Shown: one piece after another, positions 36,937-46,281 of the stretch
How the letters are laid out: every line of letters starts with the position of its first letter
Numbering within the stretch: position 1 is the first letter of the stretch
Position numbers and translations under genes: made by a program
Assembly: GCA_944387015.1 (NCBI GenBank)
Contig: CALXDH010000014.1
Location: 1 to 61,637 of the forward strand
Reading direction: 5' to 3'
DNA: 61,637 nucleotides
Source of the DNA: an uncultured Oscillospiraceae bacterium
GTDB lineage: Bacteria; Bacillota; Clostridia; Oscillospirales; Oscillospiraceae
The notes under the pieces: model-generated
The model's database searches: none
Told to the model about the DNA's origin: nothing
The model's input: the letters and a program-made list of their open reading frames with translations, nothing else

Positions 36937-37011
36937 CTAACCGAGTAAACCGAGCGGCGTCCCCGCCGGGGGAATCCAAGCGCGCTCGATACAAAAGAGA
37001 GGAGCTTACAT

Positions 37012-38349
37012 ATGTTGGATGTGAGACTGTTTCAGATGCAGACGTTCCTGCCCATGCCCTACGAGGACGCCCTGGCGCCCCGGCTGAAGCTGGCGCATGA
37101 GAAGCTGCAAAACGGCTCCGGCATCGGCGGCGATTTCACCGGTTGGGTCCACCTGCCCCGGGATTACGACAAGGAGGAGTTCGCCCGGATCAAGGCGGCG
37201 GCTGCCCGCATCCAGGGCAATTCCAAGGCCCTGGTGGTCATCGGCATCGGCGGGTCCTATCTGGGCGCCCGGGGCGTGATCGAGTGCCTGTGCTCTCCCA
37301 ACTACAACCTGAAGAAGAAGGATACGCCCAATATCTATTTTGTGGGCAACGGCCTGAGCTCCGACTCCATGCAGGAAGTCGTGGATCTGCTGGGGGACGA
37401 TGACTTCACCGTCAACGTCATCTCCAAGTCCGGTACCACCACCGAGCCCGCCGTGGCGTTCCGGTTCTTCCGGAAGCTGCTGGAGGAGAAGTACGGCCGG
37501 GAAGGTGCCCGGGAGCGGATCATTGCCACCACCGACAAGAGCAAGGGTGCCCTCAAGTCCCTGGCAGACGCCGAGGGCTGGGAGACCTTTGTGGTGCCCG
37601 ACGACATCGGCGGCCGTTACAGCGTGCTGACCGCCGTGGGCCTGCTGCCCATCGCCGTGGCCGGTGTGGACATCGACGAGCTGATGGGCGGCGCCGCTGA
37701 CATGATGAAGGTGTGCGAGGAGAAGGCCAGCTACGACTGCCCCTCCTGGCAGTATGCCGCCATCCGGTATGAGCTCTACCGCTCCGGCCGCTCCATCGAG
37801 CTGCTGGGCTGCTACGATCCTGCCTTCCGCTTCATGGCGGAGTGGTGGAAGCAGCTCTTCGGCGAGAGCGAGGGCAAGGATGACAAGGGACTCTATCCCG
37901 CCAGCGTGGAGTTCACCGCGGATCTGCACTCCATGGGCCAGTACATCCAGCAGGGCCGGCGGCTGATGTTTGAGACCATCGTCCGCCTGGGCCCCTCCAA
38001 CTGCCAGCTCACCGTGCCCATGGACGAGGCCAACGGCGACGGGCTGAACTTCCTGGCCGGCAAGACCATGGACTATATCCGGGACCGCGCCATGGAGGGC
38101 ACGCTTCTGGCCCACACCGAGGGCGGCGTCCCCAACGTCATCGTGGAGACCGACGGCAAGAGCGCCCGGGATCTGGGCCAGCTGATCTACTTCTTTGAGT
38201 ACGGCTGCGGCCTGTCCGGCTACCTGATCGATGTCAACCCCTTCGATCAGCCCGGCGTGGAGGCATATAAGCAGAATATGTTCGCCCTCCTGGGCAAGCC
38301 CGGCTACGAGGACCGGAAGGCCGAGCTGGAGGCCAAACTGGCGAAATAA
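37012..38349 (+). CDS. pgi: Glucose-6-phosphate isomerase
   Basis: 445-residue glycolytic enzyme interconverting glucose 6-phosphate and fructose 6-phosphate. Sugar-phosphate-binding and catalytic segments are [27 protein letters not shown] (the PGI signature) and the C-terminal [12 protein letters not shown]. Length is that of the compact Gram-positive form. AAGAGAGGAG precedes the ATG. It is a single-gene unit with a clear promoter and terminator. Confidence 0.97.
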   Translation: MLDVRLFQMQTFLPMPYEDALAPRLKLAHEKLQNGSGIGGDFTGWVHLPRDYDKEEFARIKAAAARIQGNSKALVVIGIGGSYLGARGVIECLCSPNYNLKKKDTPNIYFVGNGLSSDSMQEVVDLLGDDDFTVNVISKSGTTTEPAVAFRFFRKLLEEKYGREGARERIIATTDKSKGALKSLADAEGWETFVVPDDIGGRYSVLTAVGLLPIAVAGVDIDELMGGAADMMKVCEEKASYDCPSWQYAAIRYELYRSGRSIELLGCYDPAFRFMAEWWKQLFGESEGKDDKGLYPASVEFTADLHSMGQYIQQGRRLMFETIVRLGPSNCQLTVPMDEANGDGLNFLAGKTMDYIRDRAMEGTLLAHTEGGVPNVIVETDGKSARDLGQLIYFFEYGCGLSGYLIDVNPFDQPGVEAYKQNMFALLGKPGYEDRKAELEAKLAK

Positions 38350-38378
38350 GGACAAAAGCGGCGCTTCCGGCGCCGCTT
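38350..38378 (+). terminator. Terminator of pgi
   Basis: AGCGGCGC/GCGCCGCT hairpin followed by TTTTTCC, just after the stop. Confidence 0.8.
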
Positions 38379-38532
38379 TTTCCGCAGCAGGCGGACAAAA
38401 AGTCAATGTCAAATATCAACAAACTTTGAATTTGCTTTTTTGCATTGTTTTTTACAGCGTCTTATGCTATGCTTAATACAGCATTACCCCACGCATCCCA
38501 TCCCACGATTTTAAGAAACAGGAGTGATAATT

Positions 38533-38943
38533 ATGGTCAGACTGATTATGGGCGTAAAGGGTTCCGGTAAGACCAAGCAGCTCATCGAACTGATCAACAA
38601 TGCGGCCAAAGATGAACCCGGCAACGTGGTGTGCATCGAAGCCAACCGCAATATGACGTATGACATCCACTACCACATTCGTCTGATCGACGCCGATGAG
38701 TACAAGCTGAACAGCTACGAGATGTTCCGCGGCTTCATCAGCGGTCTGTATGCCGGCAACTACGATATTTCCCACGTTTTCATCGATAACCTGTGCAAGA
38801 CCGTGGGTCGGGAAGTGGACAAGGATACGGAGGCCTTCCTGGATTGGCTGGATGTGTTCGGCGAGAAGAACGGTATCAAGTTCACCGTCACCATCAGCGC
38901 GGACCTGGGCCTGGCTACCGACGGCATGAAGAAGTACCTGTAA
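38533..38943 (+). CDS. Small P-loop ATP-binding protein, function unknown
   Basis: 136-residue protein with Walker A GVKGSGKT at residues 7-14 and a Walker B-like hydrophobic strand ending in aspartate (HVFIDN, 81-86). A third strand with polar end (TVTISADL, 118-125) completes a minimal P-loop core. The arrangement recalls small thymidine-kinase-like or RecA-like NTPases, but no nucleotide-specific or zinc motif is visible. AGGAG stands eight bases before the ATG; it is monocistronic with a strong terminator. I cannot name its partner or reaction. Confidence 0.82.
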   Translation: MVRLIMGVKGSGKTKQLIELINNAAKDEPGNVVCIEANRNMTYDIHYHIRLIDADEYKLNSYEMFRGFISGLYAGNYDISHVFIDNLCKTVGREVDKDTEAFLDWLDVFGEKNGIKFTVTISADLGLATDGMKKYL

Positions 38944-38959
38944 TCTCTGCATCAACTGT

Positions 38960-38997
38960 AAAAAAGAGGAAGGGCATTGCCCTTCCTCTTTTTTTGA
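38960..38997. terminator. Bidirectional terminator
   Basis: AAAAAGAGGAAGGGCA/TGCCCTTCCTCTTTTT 16-bp stem with a single-base apex (functionally a short loop) between convergent genes. Confidence 0.87.
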
Positions 38998-39012
38998 TCA
39001 ATCAGGCGCTTT

Positions 39013-40509
39013 TCACGCTGTGGGCAGGGAGGTCATGTCACTCAAGCAGAGCTGGCTGACCCCGAAGAGCTTTGCGAGCTGGGTCCGTTCGGCCAGGGAC
39101 GTCTCGTCCAGGAACCACACCACCCGGGCGTCTTCGGCATCGGAGGTGAGATAGGCGCAGGCGTAGCGGGTGGAGTAATAGCGGGTGGTGCCCCGCTTTT
39201 CCAGCAGTTCCTGCAGCTCCTCTCCGGAGAGGGTACCGGTCCGGTCCCCTTCACTGTCCCAGGCGGTGGCGGTGGTGGTCACCAGCAGGCTCAGACGGTC
39301 GGCGGAAACGGTGTCCTTCAGTTCACCCAGCGCATAATAGACCTCTTCCAGCGGGTCCAGAGGCGCGATGGGAAAGCCGTCGGATTCCTTCTGATAAGCG
39401 GCCACCCGCAGTACCAGCCGGTCTGCGGAGGCGCCCAGAGCGGCATAGTCATATCCGCCGTAAGAGGTGCCCTGCCATGCGGGGGCCTCTGCCATCACAT
39501 AGAGGAGCCGGCCCCCCAGCGCCTCCCGCAGGGCCCGGACCAATGCCGTAAGATCGGACTTGCTGGCGTCGCTCAGACGGGGGAGATCCAGGAAGAGACC
39601 GTCGTACCCGCCGTCCTCCACCGCCTCCTTCAGTATGGCGGCGGTCTCCGCGGCATCGCCCTTGAGGGCCGAGGTGCTTCCGGTGACATAAAACAGCGCC
39701 TTGGCGCCGGCCTCCTGAATGGACCCGGTCAGGGCGGCGGCATCCTCTTCCTTCATGGCGTGGGAGAGCTGGATATGGCCCGGATGGGAGAGCCGCCCGG
39801 CATCGACTGCCACCGCGTCAAAGCCGCTGAAGTCCGCGTCATCCCCGGCGGAGGAGATGATGCCTACCTGCCCCGGATCGGCGGCGTGGAGCTTGTCGTA
39901 GAGCCGCATCAAGATCACGGCAGCCTGTTCCCGGGTGGCGGCCTGGTCGGGGGAGAAGGTGGTGGCGGAGGTGCCGCTGATGAGCCCCAGTGCATAGGCC
40001 ATGGAGAGATAGCCGCTGTTGGTGCGTACGTCCCGGAAGGGCATGGGCAGGTCCTGGGCAAGTCCGGCAATGGTGCCGTAGCCCATGGCCCGCAGCAGCA
40101 TCACCGCCAGTTCCTCCCGGGTGATGGAGTCCGCCGGGCGGAAGTCGGCAGTCTGGGAGGTGATGGCGCCGTGGGCGTAGGCGGTCTCCACGGCGCTGTA
40201 ATACCAGGCGTCCGGGTCCTGGTTGTCCGTATAGCTGCCCTGGTCCGGAGTCACCATCTCCCAGTCAAAAAAGCGGCACAGTACCACGGCGAAGGCTGCC
40301 CGGGTCATGGGGTGGCCCAGGCCGAAACGAGTGGAGGTCTCTCCCTGGAACAGCCCCAGATCCACCGCCCGGGTGATCTGGGAGGATGCCCAGTGGCTGG
40401 CGGGAACATCGGTAAAGCGCCCGGCTGCGGCGGCGGAGGGCGGCAGCAGGCAGCTCAGCAGCGCGGCCAGCACCACAAAGGACAAAATCCGCTGTACGTG
40501 TTTGCTCAT
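39013..40509 (-). CDS. S-layer homology protein with a degenerate GH18-like domain
   Basis: 498-residue secreted protein. A signal peptide ends near AAAAG (residue 30), then three SLH repeats (about 31-85, 90-150, 155-205) that bind pyruvylated wall polymer: FTDVPASHWA, Y-S-AV-TAYAHG, FRDVRTNSGYLSMAYALG. The remainder (about 215-498) reads like the TIM barrel of GH18 chitinase/spore-lytic proteins, with YDYAALGASADRLVLRV at 353-369. The GH18 catalytic DxDxE strand is replaced by DGLFLDLPR (303-311), where no glutamate is present, so hydrolase activity is doubtful. AAAGGAG and a good promoter lie upstream. Confidence 0.85.
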   Translation of the reverse strand: MSKHVQRILSFVVLAALLSCLLPPSAAAAGRFTDVPASHWASSQITRAVDLGLFQGETSTRFGLGHPMTRAAFAVVLCRFFDWEMVTPDQGSYTDNQDPDAWYYSAVETAYAHGAITSQTADFRPADSITREELAVMLLRAMGYGTIAGLAQDLPMPFRDVRTNSGYLSMAYALGLISGTSATTFSPDQAATREQAAVILMRLYDKLHAADPGQVGIISSAGDDADFSGFDAVAVDAGRLSHPGHIQLSHAMKEEDAAALTGSIQEAGAKALFYVTGSTSALKGDAAETAAILKEAVEDGGYDGLFLDLPRLSDASKSDLTALVRALREALGGRLLYVMAEAPAWQGTSYGGYDYAALGASADRLVLRVAAYQKESDGFPIAPLDPLEEVYYALGELKDTVSADRLSLLVTTTATAWDSEGDRTGTLSGEELQELLEKRGTTRYYSTRYACAYLTSDAEDARVVWFLDETSLAERTQLAKLFGVSQLCLSDMTSLPTA

Positions 40510-40558
40510 GCTTGGTCAGGCTCCTTTTCATCGAGTCGTGATTGGTTCATGCCCCGCC

Positions 40559-40587
40559 ATTGTACCAAAAACCAGACAACCCGTCAA
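40559..40587 (-). promoter_or_regulatory. Promoter of the SLH-protein gene
   Basis: Minus-strand TTGACG (40587-40582), 17 bases, TACAAT (40564-40559), about 50 bases upstream of the ATG. Confidence 0.7.
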
Positions 40588-40649
40588 ACACAATGGGTCG
40601 AATGGGGGCGGAAAGGTGGAAAAGCAAGGGCGTTTTTGCGTTTTTTTCT

Positions 40650-40678
40650 TTACGTCCGGGACGCTGCCTGCTATAATA
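40650..40678 (+). promoter_or_regulatory. Promoter of the recJ operon
   Basis: TTTACG, 17 bases, consensus TATAAT, about 46 bases before the recJ GTG. Confidence 0.72.
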
Positions 40679-40723
40679 GTTAAGTTACCATGGCGTATTA
40701 TAGGAAAAGGAGGGAACAGACCT

Positions 40724-42820
40724 GTGAAATTCAAAAAATGGAACATCGGCAGCCCCACGGAACAGGACGTTGCCCTCCTGCGCACAGCCGGCTACCCTTA
40801 TCTTCTGAGCACCGTGCTGGCCGCCCGGGGCATCACCACGCCGGAGGCCGCGGCGGAATTTCTGGAGCGGGAGCGGCAGCTGACCATCTCCCCCATGCTG
40901 ATGCGGGATATGGACAAGGCGGTCGAACGTATTCAGCGGGCCATCGCCGACGGAGAGACCATTGCGGTCTTCGGCGACTATGACGTGGACGGCATCACCT
41001 CCACGGTGCTGCTGCGGGACTATCTGAAAAGCTGCGGCGTCCGCTGCCTGCGCCATATCCCCCGGCGCATCGAGGATGGATACGGCCTGAGCAAGGATGC
41101 CATCGCCTCCCTGCGGCAGCAGGGGGCCACGCTGATGATCACCGTGGACTGCGGTATCACCGGAAACGAAGAGGTGGCCTTCGCCAATTCCATCGGGCTG
41201 GACGTGGTGGTGACGGACCACCACGAGTGCAAGGAGACGCTGCCGGACGCAGTGGCGGTGGTGGACCCCCACCGGCCGGACTGTCCCTATCCCTTCAAGC
41301 ATCTGGCGGGCGTGGGCGTGGCGCTGAAGCTGGTGCTGGCCCTGGGCGGCGAAAACCGGGAGGACGCCCTCTTTGCCCGGTACTGCACCCTGGCCGCCAT
41401 CGGCACCATCGCCGACGTCATGCGGATGGAGGGGGAGAACCGCACCATCGTCTCCTGCGGACTGGAGGCCCTGCCCCACACGGACTTTGTGGGCGTCCAT
41501 GCCCTTTTGAAGGAAGCGGGACTGCTGGGCAAGCCCATCACCTCCATCCAGATCGGCTTTGTGCTCTCGCCCCGGATCAACGCCGCGGGCCGCATGGGCG
41601 CGGCGGACGTGGCGGCGGACCTGCTGGAGACCAGCGACCCCGCCCGGGCGGAGGAGCTGGCCCGGCGGCTTTGTGATCTCAACCGGGAGCGGCAGGCGGT
41701 GGAGCAGGCCATCTGCGCCGACGCTGCCGAAAAGATCAAGTCTTTGCGCAGCGAGGAGCGCAGTGCCCTGGTCCTTTCCAGCGAGGCCTGGCATCAGGGT
41801 GTGGTGGGGATCGTAGCCTCCCGCCTGAGTGAAAAATACTCCTGTCCCAGCTTCATGATCCACCTCAAGGACGGTACGGGCAAGGGTTCCTGCCGGTCCT
41901 ACGGCGGGTTCAACCTCTTTGCCGCCCTGGAGTCCTGCGCGGATCTGCTGGACGGCTTCGGCGGCCACGAGCTGGCGGCGGGCTTTACCATCCCTGAGGG
42001 AAACATCGACGCCTTCCGCACCCGGATGAACCGGTATGTCCGCTCCGCCACCGGCGGAGAGCTGCCGGTGTCCTCCCTGGAAGTGGACGCCCCCATTGCC
42101 TGTCCCGGCGCGGTGACGCTCTCAGAGGTGGAGCAGCTGGACCAGCTGGAGCCTTACGGCGCGGGAAATCCCCGGCCGGTGTTCGCCCTGCTGGGGGCCA
42201 CGGTGGACAGCGTGCAGCCGGTGGGGCAGGGCAAGCATCTGAAGCTGCGATTGTCCAAGGGGACCTGCCGCTTCGACGCTATTTTCTTCTCCGCCACCGC
42301 CGAGGAGTGCGGCGTGGCGCCCGGGAGCCGGGTGGACGCGGCTTTCTATCTCCAGGCCAACACCTTCCGGGGCAGCACCACGCTGCAGCTGCAGATGGTG
42401 GACATCCGGCCGTCCCTGACTCCCAGCCGCCACGAGGCGGCAGACCTGGATCTGCTGGGCCGGCTGGTGGAGGGAACACGGCTGACTGCCCAGGAAAACG
42501 CCCGCCTGCGGGCCTCCCGGGATCAGTTTGCCGCCTACTGGGTGGTACTGGAGCGGCAGCTGCGCTCCGGCAAGACGGAGGAGGACCTGCTGCCCTACCT
42601 GCGGCAGCTGGCATCCCAGGCCGGCGGCTGTGAGAGCTTTCTGCGGGCAGCACTGGCACTGCGGGTCTTTGCGGAGCGGGGACTGATCTCCCTGACGGTC
42701 CGGGGAGACCGGCTGGCCCTTTGTCTCAATCCTATTCAGGGAAAGGTGGATCTCTTCGCCTGCCCCTATCTCGCCCGTCTTCATGACGCGGCAGACCGGA
42801 ACCGAGGTGATCGTGCATGA
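40724..42820 (+). CDS. recJ: Single-stranded-DNA-specific exonuclease RecJ
   Basis: 698-residue 5'-3' ssDNA exonuclease of recombination and repair. The DHH core shows DYDVDG at 85-90 and DHH at 165-167, the DHHA1 half has the GGFGGHELAAGF-like GFGGHELAAG motif, and an OB-fold follows (about 450-560), with a C-terminal Firmicute extension. The open frame starts far upstream, but the promoter lies inside it; GTG at 40724, after AAAAGGAGGG, is the only start consistent with both. The stop overlaps relA by four bases (ATGA). Confidence 0.94.
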   Translation: MKFKKWNIGSPTEQDVALLRTAGYPYLLSTVLAARGITTPEAAAEFLERERQLTISPMLMRDMDKAVERIQRAIADGETIAVFGDYDVDGITSTVLLRDYLKSCGVRCLRHIPRRIEDGYGLSKDAIASLRQQGATLMITVDCGITGNEEVAFANSIGLDVVVTDHHECKETLPDAVAVVDPHRPDCPYPFKHLAGVGVALKLVLALGGENREDALFARYCTLAAIGTIADVMRMEGENRTIVSCGLEALPHTDFVGVHALLKEAGLLGKPITSIQIGFVLSPRINAAGRMGAADVAADLLETSDPARAEELARRLCDLNRERQAVEQAICADAAEKIKSLRSEERSALVLSSEAWHQGVVGIVASRLSEKYSCPSFMIHLKDGTGKGSCRSYGGFNLFAALESCADLLDGFGGHELAAGFTIPEGNIDAFRTRMNRYVRSATGGELPVSSLEVDAPIACPGAVTLSEVEQLDQLEPYGAGNPRPVFALLGATVDSVQPVGQGKHLKLRLSKGTCRFDAIFFSATAEECGVAPGSRVDAAFYLQANTFRGSTTLQLQMVDIRPSLTPSRHEAADLDLLGRLVEGTRLTAQENARLRASRDQFAAYWVVLERQLRSGKTEEDLLPYLRQLASQAGGCESFLRAALALRVFAERGLISLTVRGDRLALCLNPIQGKVDLFACPYLARLHDAADRNRGDRA

Positions 42821-45033
42821 CCATTCAGGAACAGTACGAAAATTTGGAAAAGACCGTCCGCAGCTATAATCCTTCGGCGGACTTCGCCCGGATCCGGGCG
42901 GCATTTGAGTTTGCGCAGAAGGCCCACGAGGGGCAAAAGCGCAAAAGCGGCGAGCCCTATATCATCCACCCCCTGGCAGTGGCCCAGATCGTGGCGGAGG
43001 AATTGAAGCTGGACAGCGAGTCCATTGAGGCGGCGCTGCTCCACGACGTCATCGAGGATACCGCCGCCACCCATGAGCAGATCTCCAAGCTCTTCTCCCC
43101 CACCATCGCGGACCTGGTGGAGGGCGTCAGCAAACTGACCCGGATCCAGTACGCCACCAAGGAAGACGAGCAGATGGAGAACCTCCGGAAGATGCTCATC
43201 GCCATGAGCAAGGACATCCGGGTGATCCTCATCAAGATCGCCGACCGGCTCCACAACATGCGCACCATGGAGTATCAGTCTCCCGCCAAGCAGAAGCAAA
43301 AGTCCCTGGAGACCATGGAGATCTACGCCCCCATCTCTCACCGACTGGGCATGCAGCGCATCAAGTGGGAGCTGGAGGACCTGTCGCTGAAGTATCTGGA
43401 CCCCATCGGCTATGACGAGATCGTCTCCAAGCTGGACGCCAAGCGCCAGGAGTATGAGGACTTCATGCGCCGCACCCAGGACCAGATCGACCAGCGGCTG
43501 AACGATCTCAATATCCAGCACATCGTCTACGGCCGGATGAAGCACCCCTACTCCATCTACCGCAAGATGTTCAACCAGAACAAGTCCCTGGACGAGATCT
43601 TCGACCTCTTTGCCTTCCGGGTGATCGTGGAAAACGTGGGGGACTGCTACAACGTCCTGGGCGTGATCCACGACCTCTACAAGCCCATCCTGGGCCGGTT
43701 CAAGGACTATATCGGCACCCCCAAGCCCAACGGCTACCAGTCCCTTCACACCACCGTCATCGGCCCAGACGGTCTGCCCTTCGAGGTGCAGATCCGAACC
43801 CGGGAGATGCACGAGATCGCCGAGTACGGCGTGGCCGCCCACTGGAAGTACAAGCAAAACGGCCAGGGCGCCGGTACGGAGGGCCGCTACGAGTGGGTCC
43901 GCCGCCTGCTGGAAAACCAGGAGGGCACCGACGCCGAGGAGTATATCCACTCCCTCAAGGTGGATATGTTCGCCGATGAGGTGTTCGTCTTCACTCCCGG
44001 CGGCGACGTGCAGAACCTGCCCGCCGGAGCCACGCCCATCGACTTTGCCTATGCCATCCACTCCGCGGTGGGCAACCACATGGTGGGCGCCAAGGTCAAT
44101 AACCGCATCGTCACCTTCGACCATGTGCTCAAAAACGGCGACATCGTGGAGATTTTGACCTCCAAGTCCGCCAAGGGCCCCAGCCGGGACTGGATGAAGA
44201 TCGCCAAGTCCAGCGAGGCCCGCAGCAAGATCCGCCAGTGGTTCAAGAAGGAGCGCCGGGACGAGAACATCGCCAACGGCCGGGCCGCCTTTGAGGCGGA
44301 GCTCAAGCACTGCGGCATCCCCATGAAGGACGTTCTGGCACCGGAGAACCTGCCGGGGCTTTTGAAGCGGGTGGCCTACGGGTCTCTCGACGATATGTAC
44401 GCCGCCATCGGCTACGGCGGCTTTACCGCCCAGAAGGCGGTCAACCGGATGCAGGGCGAGCTCAGCCGCATCGCAAAGCAGCACCAGGCGGACAAAGCCG
44501 CCATGGAGGCGGCCCTCAGCCGGGAGAACAAACCCGAGGAGCCGGCCAAGCCCGCCCCCAAGAAGGTCAAAAGCGAGCAGGGCATCATCGTGGAGGGGCT
44601 GGACAACTGCCTGGTGAAGTTCTCCAAGTGCTGCACGCCCGTCCCCGGCGACGCCATCATCGGTTTCATCACCCGGGGCTACGGTGTGTCCGTTCACCGC
44701 TGCGACTGTCCCAACGCCTCCCCGGAAAAGCAGAAGCAGCCGGGGCAGGAAGGCCGCTGGATCAAGGTCTCCTGGGGCAGCGACACCAACGACAGCTATC
44801 CTACCACGTTGGAGGTGGTGTGCAAGGACCGGCTGAACCTGCTGCTGGACATCTCCGCGGCACTGTCGGTCACCAATACCTTCGTCCTGGGCATCCAGTC
44901 CCGGAGCACGGAGGACCAGTTTGCCATCTTCCGGCTGGAGGTCCGTATCAAAAACGGCGAACAGCTCAAGTCGCTCATGAACAAGCTCAACCAGATCTCC
45001 GGCGTGCTGCGGGTCACCCGCCCCGCCGGCTGA
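42817..45033 (+). CDS. relA: Bifunctional (p)ppGpp synthetase/hydrolase RelA/SpoT (Rel)
   Basis: 738-residue stringent-response enzyme. The N-terminal HD hydrolase domain has HDVIEDT (76-82) and the ligand-bearing H-x-A-x-x-A region; the synthetase domain (about 235-350) has the KPNGYQSLHTTV motif; a TGS domain (about 385-445) follows, then a zinc-finger/helical region with a CCTPVPGD motif near 608 and a C-terminal ACT domain (about 660-735). Both catalytic halves look intact. The start overlaps the recJ stop in ATGA. Confidence 0.97.
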   Translation: MTIQEQYENLEKTVRSYNPSADFARIRAAFEFAQKAHEGQKRKSGEPYIIHPLAVAQIVAEELKLDSESIEAALLHDVIEDTAATHEQISKLFSPTIADLVEGVSKLTRIQYATKEDEQMENLRKMLIAMSKDIRVILIKIADRLHNMRTMEYQSPAKQKQKSLETMEIYAPISHRLGMQRIKWELEDLSLKYLDPIGYDEIVSKLDAKRQEYEDFMRRTQDQIDQRLNDLNIQHIVYGRMKHPYSIYRKMFNQNKSLDEIFDLFAFRVIVENVGDCYNVLGVIHDLYKPILGRFKDYIGTPKPNGYQSLHTTVIGPDGLPFEVQIRTREMHEIAEYGVAAHWKYKQNGQGAGTEGRYEWVRRLLENQEGTDAEEYIHSLKVDMFADEVFVFTPGGDVQNLPAGATPIDFAYAIHSAVGNHMVGAKVNNRIVTFDHVLKNGDIVEILTSKSAKGPSRDWMKIAKSSEARSKIRQWFKKERRDENIANGRAAFEAELKHCGIPMKDVLAPENLPGLLKRVAYGSLDDMYAAIGYGGFTAQKAVNRMQGELSRIAKQHQADKAAMEAALSRENKPEEPAKPAPKKVKSEQGIIVEGLDNCLVKFSKCCTPVPGDAIIGFITRGYGVSVHRCDCPNASPEKQKQPGQEGRWIKVSWGSDTNDSYPTTLEVVCKDRLNLLLDISAALSVTNTFVLGIQSRSTEDQFAIFRLEVRIKNGEQLKSLMNKLNQISGVLRVTRPAG

Positions 45034-45157
45034 GCCTGCCTCTCCGGCACTGTCCGGGGAGAAGAGATATTTCCGCCGCCCTTCCGGCCCGCCGGGGGGA
45101 CGGTTACCCAAAAGACGGCTCCGGCATCCGGAGCACTTGCAGAGAGGAGTACCGCCT

Positions 45158-45601
45158 ATGCGCGCTGTCGTCACCCGCGTTCACCATGCCTCCGTCACCA
45201 TCGACGGGGAGGTCCGGGGCCAAATCGGCCAGGGATTTCTCGTGCTGCTGGGGGTGGGCCCCCGGGATACGGAGGAGACCGCCGACAAGCTGGCGGAGAA
45301 GATCTGCAACCTGCGGGTCTTTGAGGATGAAAACGACAAGATGAATCTGAACCTGGAGCAGGTGGGGGGGAGCCTTCTGGTGATCTCCCAGTTCACCCTC
45401 TATGCGGACACCTCCTCCCGCCGCCCCGGCTTTTCCGGAGCCGCCCGGCCGGAGCTGGCCATCCCGCTCTATGAGCGGTTCATGGACCGCTGCCGCCAGC
45501 GGGGCTTCACCGTGGAACACGGGGAGTTCGGCGCCAAGATGGAGGTGGACTCCCTGAACCACGGCCCCGTCACCATCCTCTTTGACACGGAGCGTCCCTG
45601 A
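45158..45601 (+). CDS. dtd: D-aminoacyl-tRNA deacylase
   Basis: 147-residue proofreading enzyme that frees D-amino acids (and mischarged glycine) from tRNA. It starts MRAVVTRVHHASVTIDG and holds the active-site SQFTLYAD (near 76-83) and the NHGPVTI motif near the C-terminus (Gly-cisPro-like in the family). GAGAGGAG precedes the ATG at 45158; a start seven codons earlier would overlap the ribosome site. The recJ-relA-dtd order is common in Clostridia. Confidence 0.96.
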   Translation: MRAVVTRVHHASVTIDGEVRGQIGQGFLVLLGVGPRDTEETADKLAEKICNLRVFEDENDKMNLNLEQVGGSLLVISQFTLYADTSSRRPGFSGAARPELAIPLYERFMDRCRQRGFTVEHGEFGAKMEVDSLNHGPVTILFDTERP

Positions 45602-45648
45602 GGGCCGTACAACACAGTATTTCGACTTGACGGATCGGGAGGTCTTTC

Positions 45649-46272
45649 ATGCAAATCCATTCTCTCCAGGTGGGGCCCATCGGCACCAACTGCTATCTCC
45701 TCTGCGATGAGGAAGCCGGCGTATGCGCCGTCATCGATCCCGGCGGAGAAGCCGGACGGATCCGGACGGCGGTGGAGAACACCGGCTGCAAGCCCTGCGG
45801 GATCTTTCTCACCCATGGACATTACGATCATACCGGCGCCGCGGACGAACTGCGGGCGTACTGGCCGGAGATCCCGGTGTATCTCAACCGCCGGGACCGC
45901 TACGAGGGGGACGCCTATGCCCTTCAGCTCTTTCCCCGCCTTGCCGGGGAGGTCCGGGACTATGACGAGGGGGACACGCTGACCGTGGGCGACCTGACGG
46001 TCACGGTGCTGGCCACCCCCGGCCACTCCGAGGGCTCTGTTACGCTGCGCTGCGGCGACGTGCTCTTCTGCGGCGATACCCTCTTTGCCGGCTCCTGCGG
46101 CCGGACGGACTTTCTGGGCGGGTCCATGCACAAGATGATGGCGTCCCTGCGCCGCCTGGGGGGCCTGGAGGGAGACCTGAAGGTGTACCCGGGACATATG
46201 GAGCCCAGCACGCTGGACCGGGAGCGGCGGTGGAATCCCTACCTGCTCCAGGCCATGGGCGAAAGGGGCTGA
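45649..46272 (+). CDS. MBL-fold metallo-hydrolase (glyoxalase II-like)
   Basis: 207-residue metallo-beta-lactamase-fold hydrolase. The zinc-binding HGHYDH is at residues 56-61, with later ligands in TPGHSEGS and the YPGHMEPS segment near the C-terminus. The length and motifs match the short GloB-like proteins found next to relA-dtd and hemZ in many Clostridia; the true substrate is unproven (hydroxyacyl-glutathione is unlikely in this group). It ends nine bases before hemZ starts, so it is in the same transcript. Confidence 0.92.
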   Translation: MQIHSLQVGPIGTNCYLLCDEEAGVCAVIDPGGEAGRIRTAVENTGCKPCGIFLTHGHYDHTGAADELRAYWPEIPVYLNRRDRYEGDAYALQLFPRLAGEVRDYDEGDTLTVGDLTVTVLATPGHSEGSVTLRCGDVLFCGDTLFAGSCGRTDFLGGSMHKMMASLRRLGGLEGDLKVYPGHMEPSTLDRERRWNPYLLQAMGERG

Positions 46273-46281
46273 GGAAGCGCC

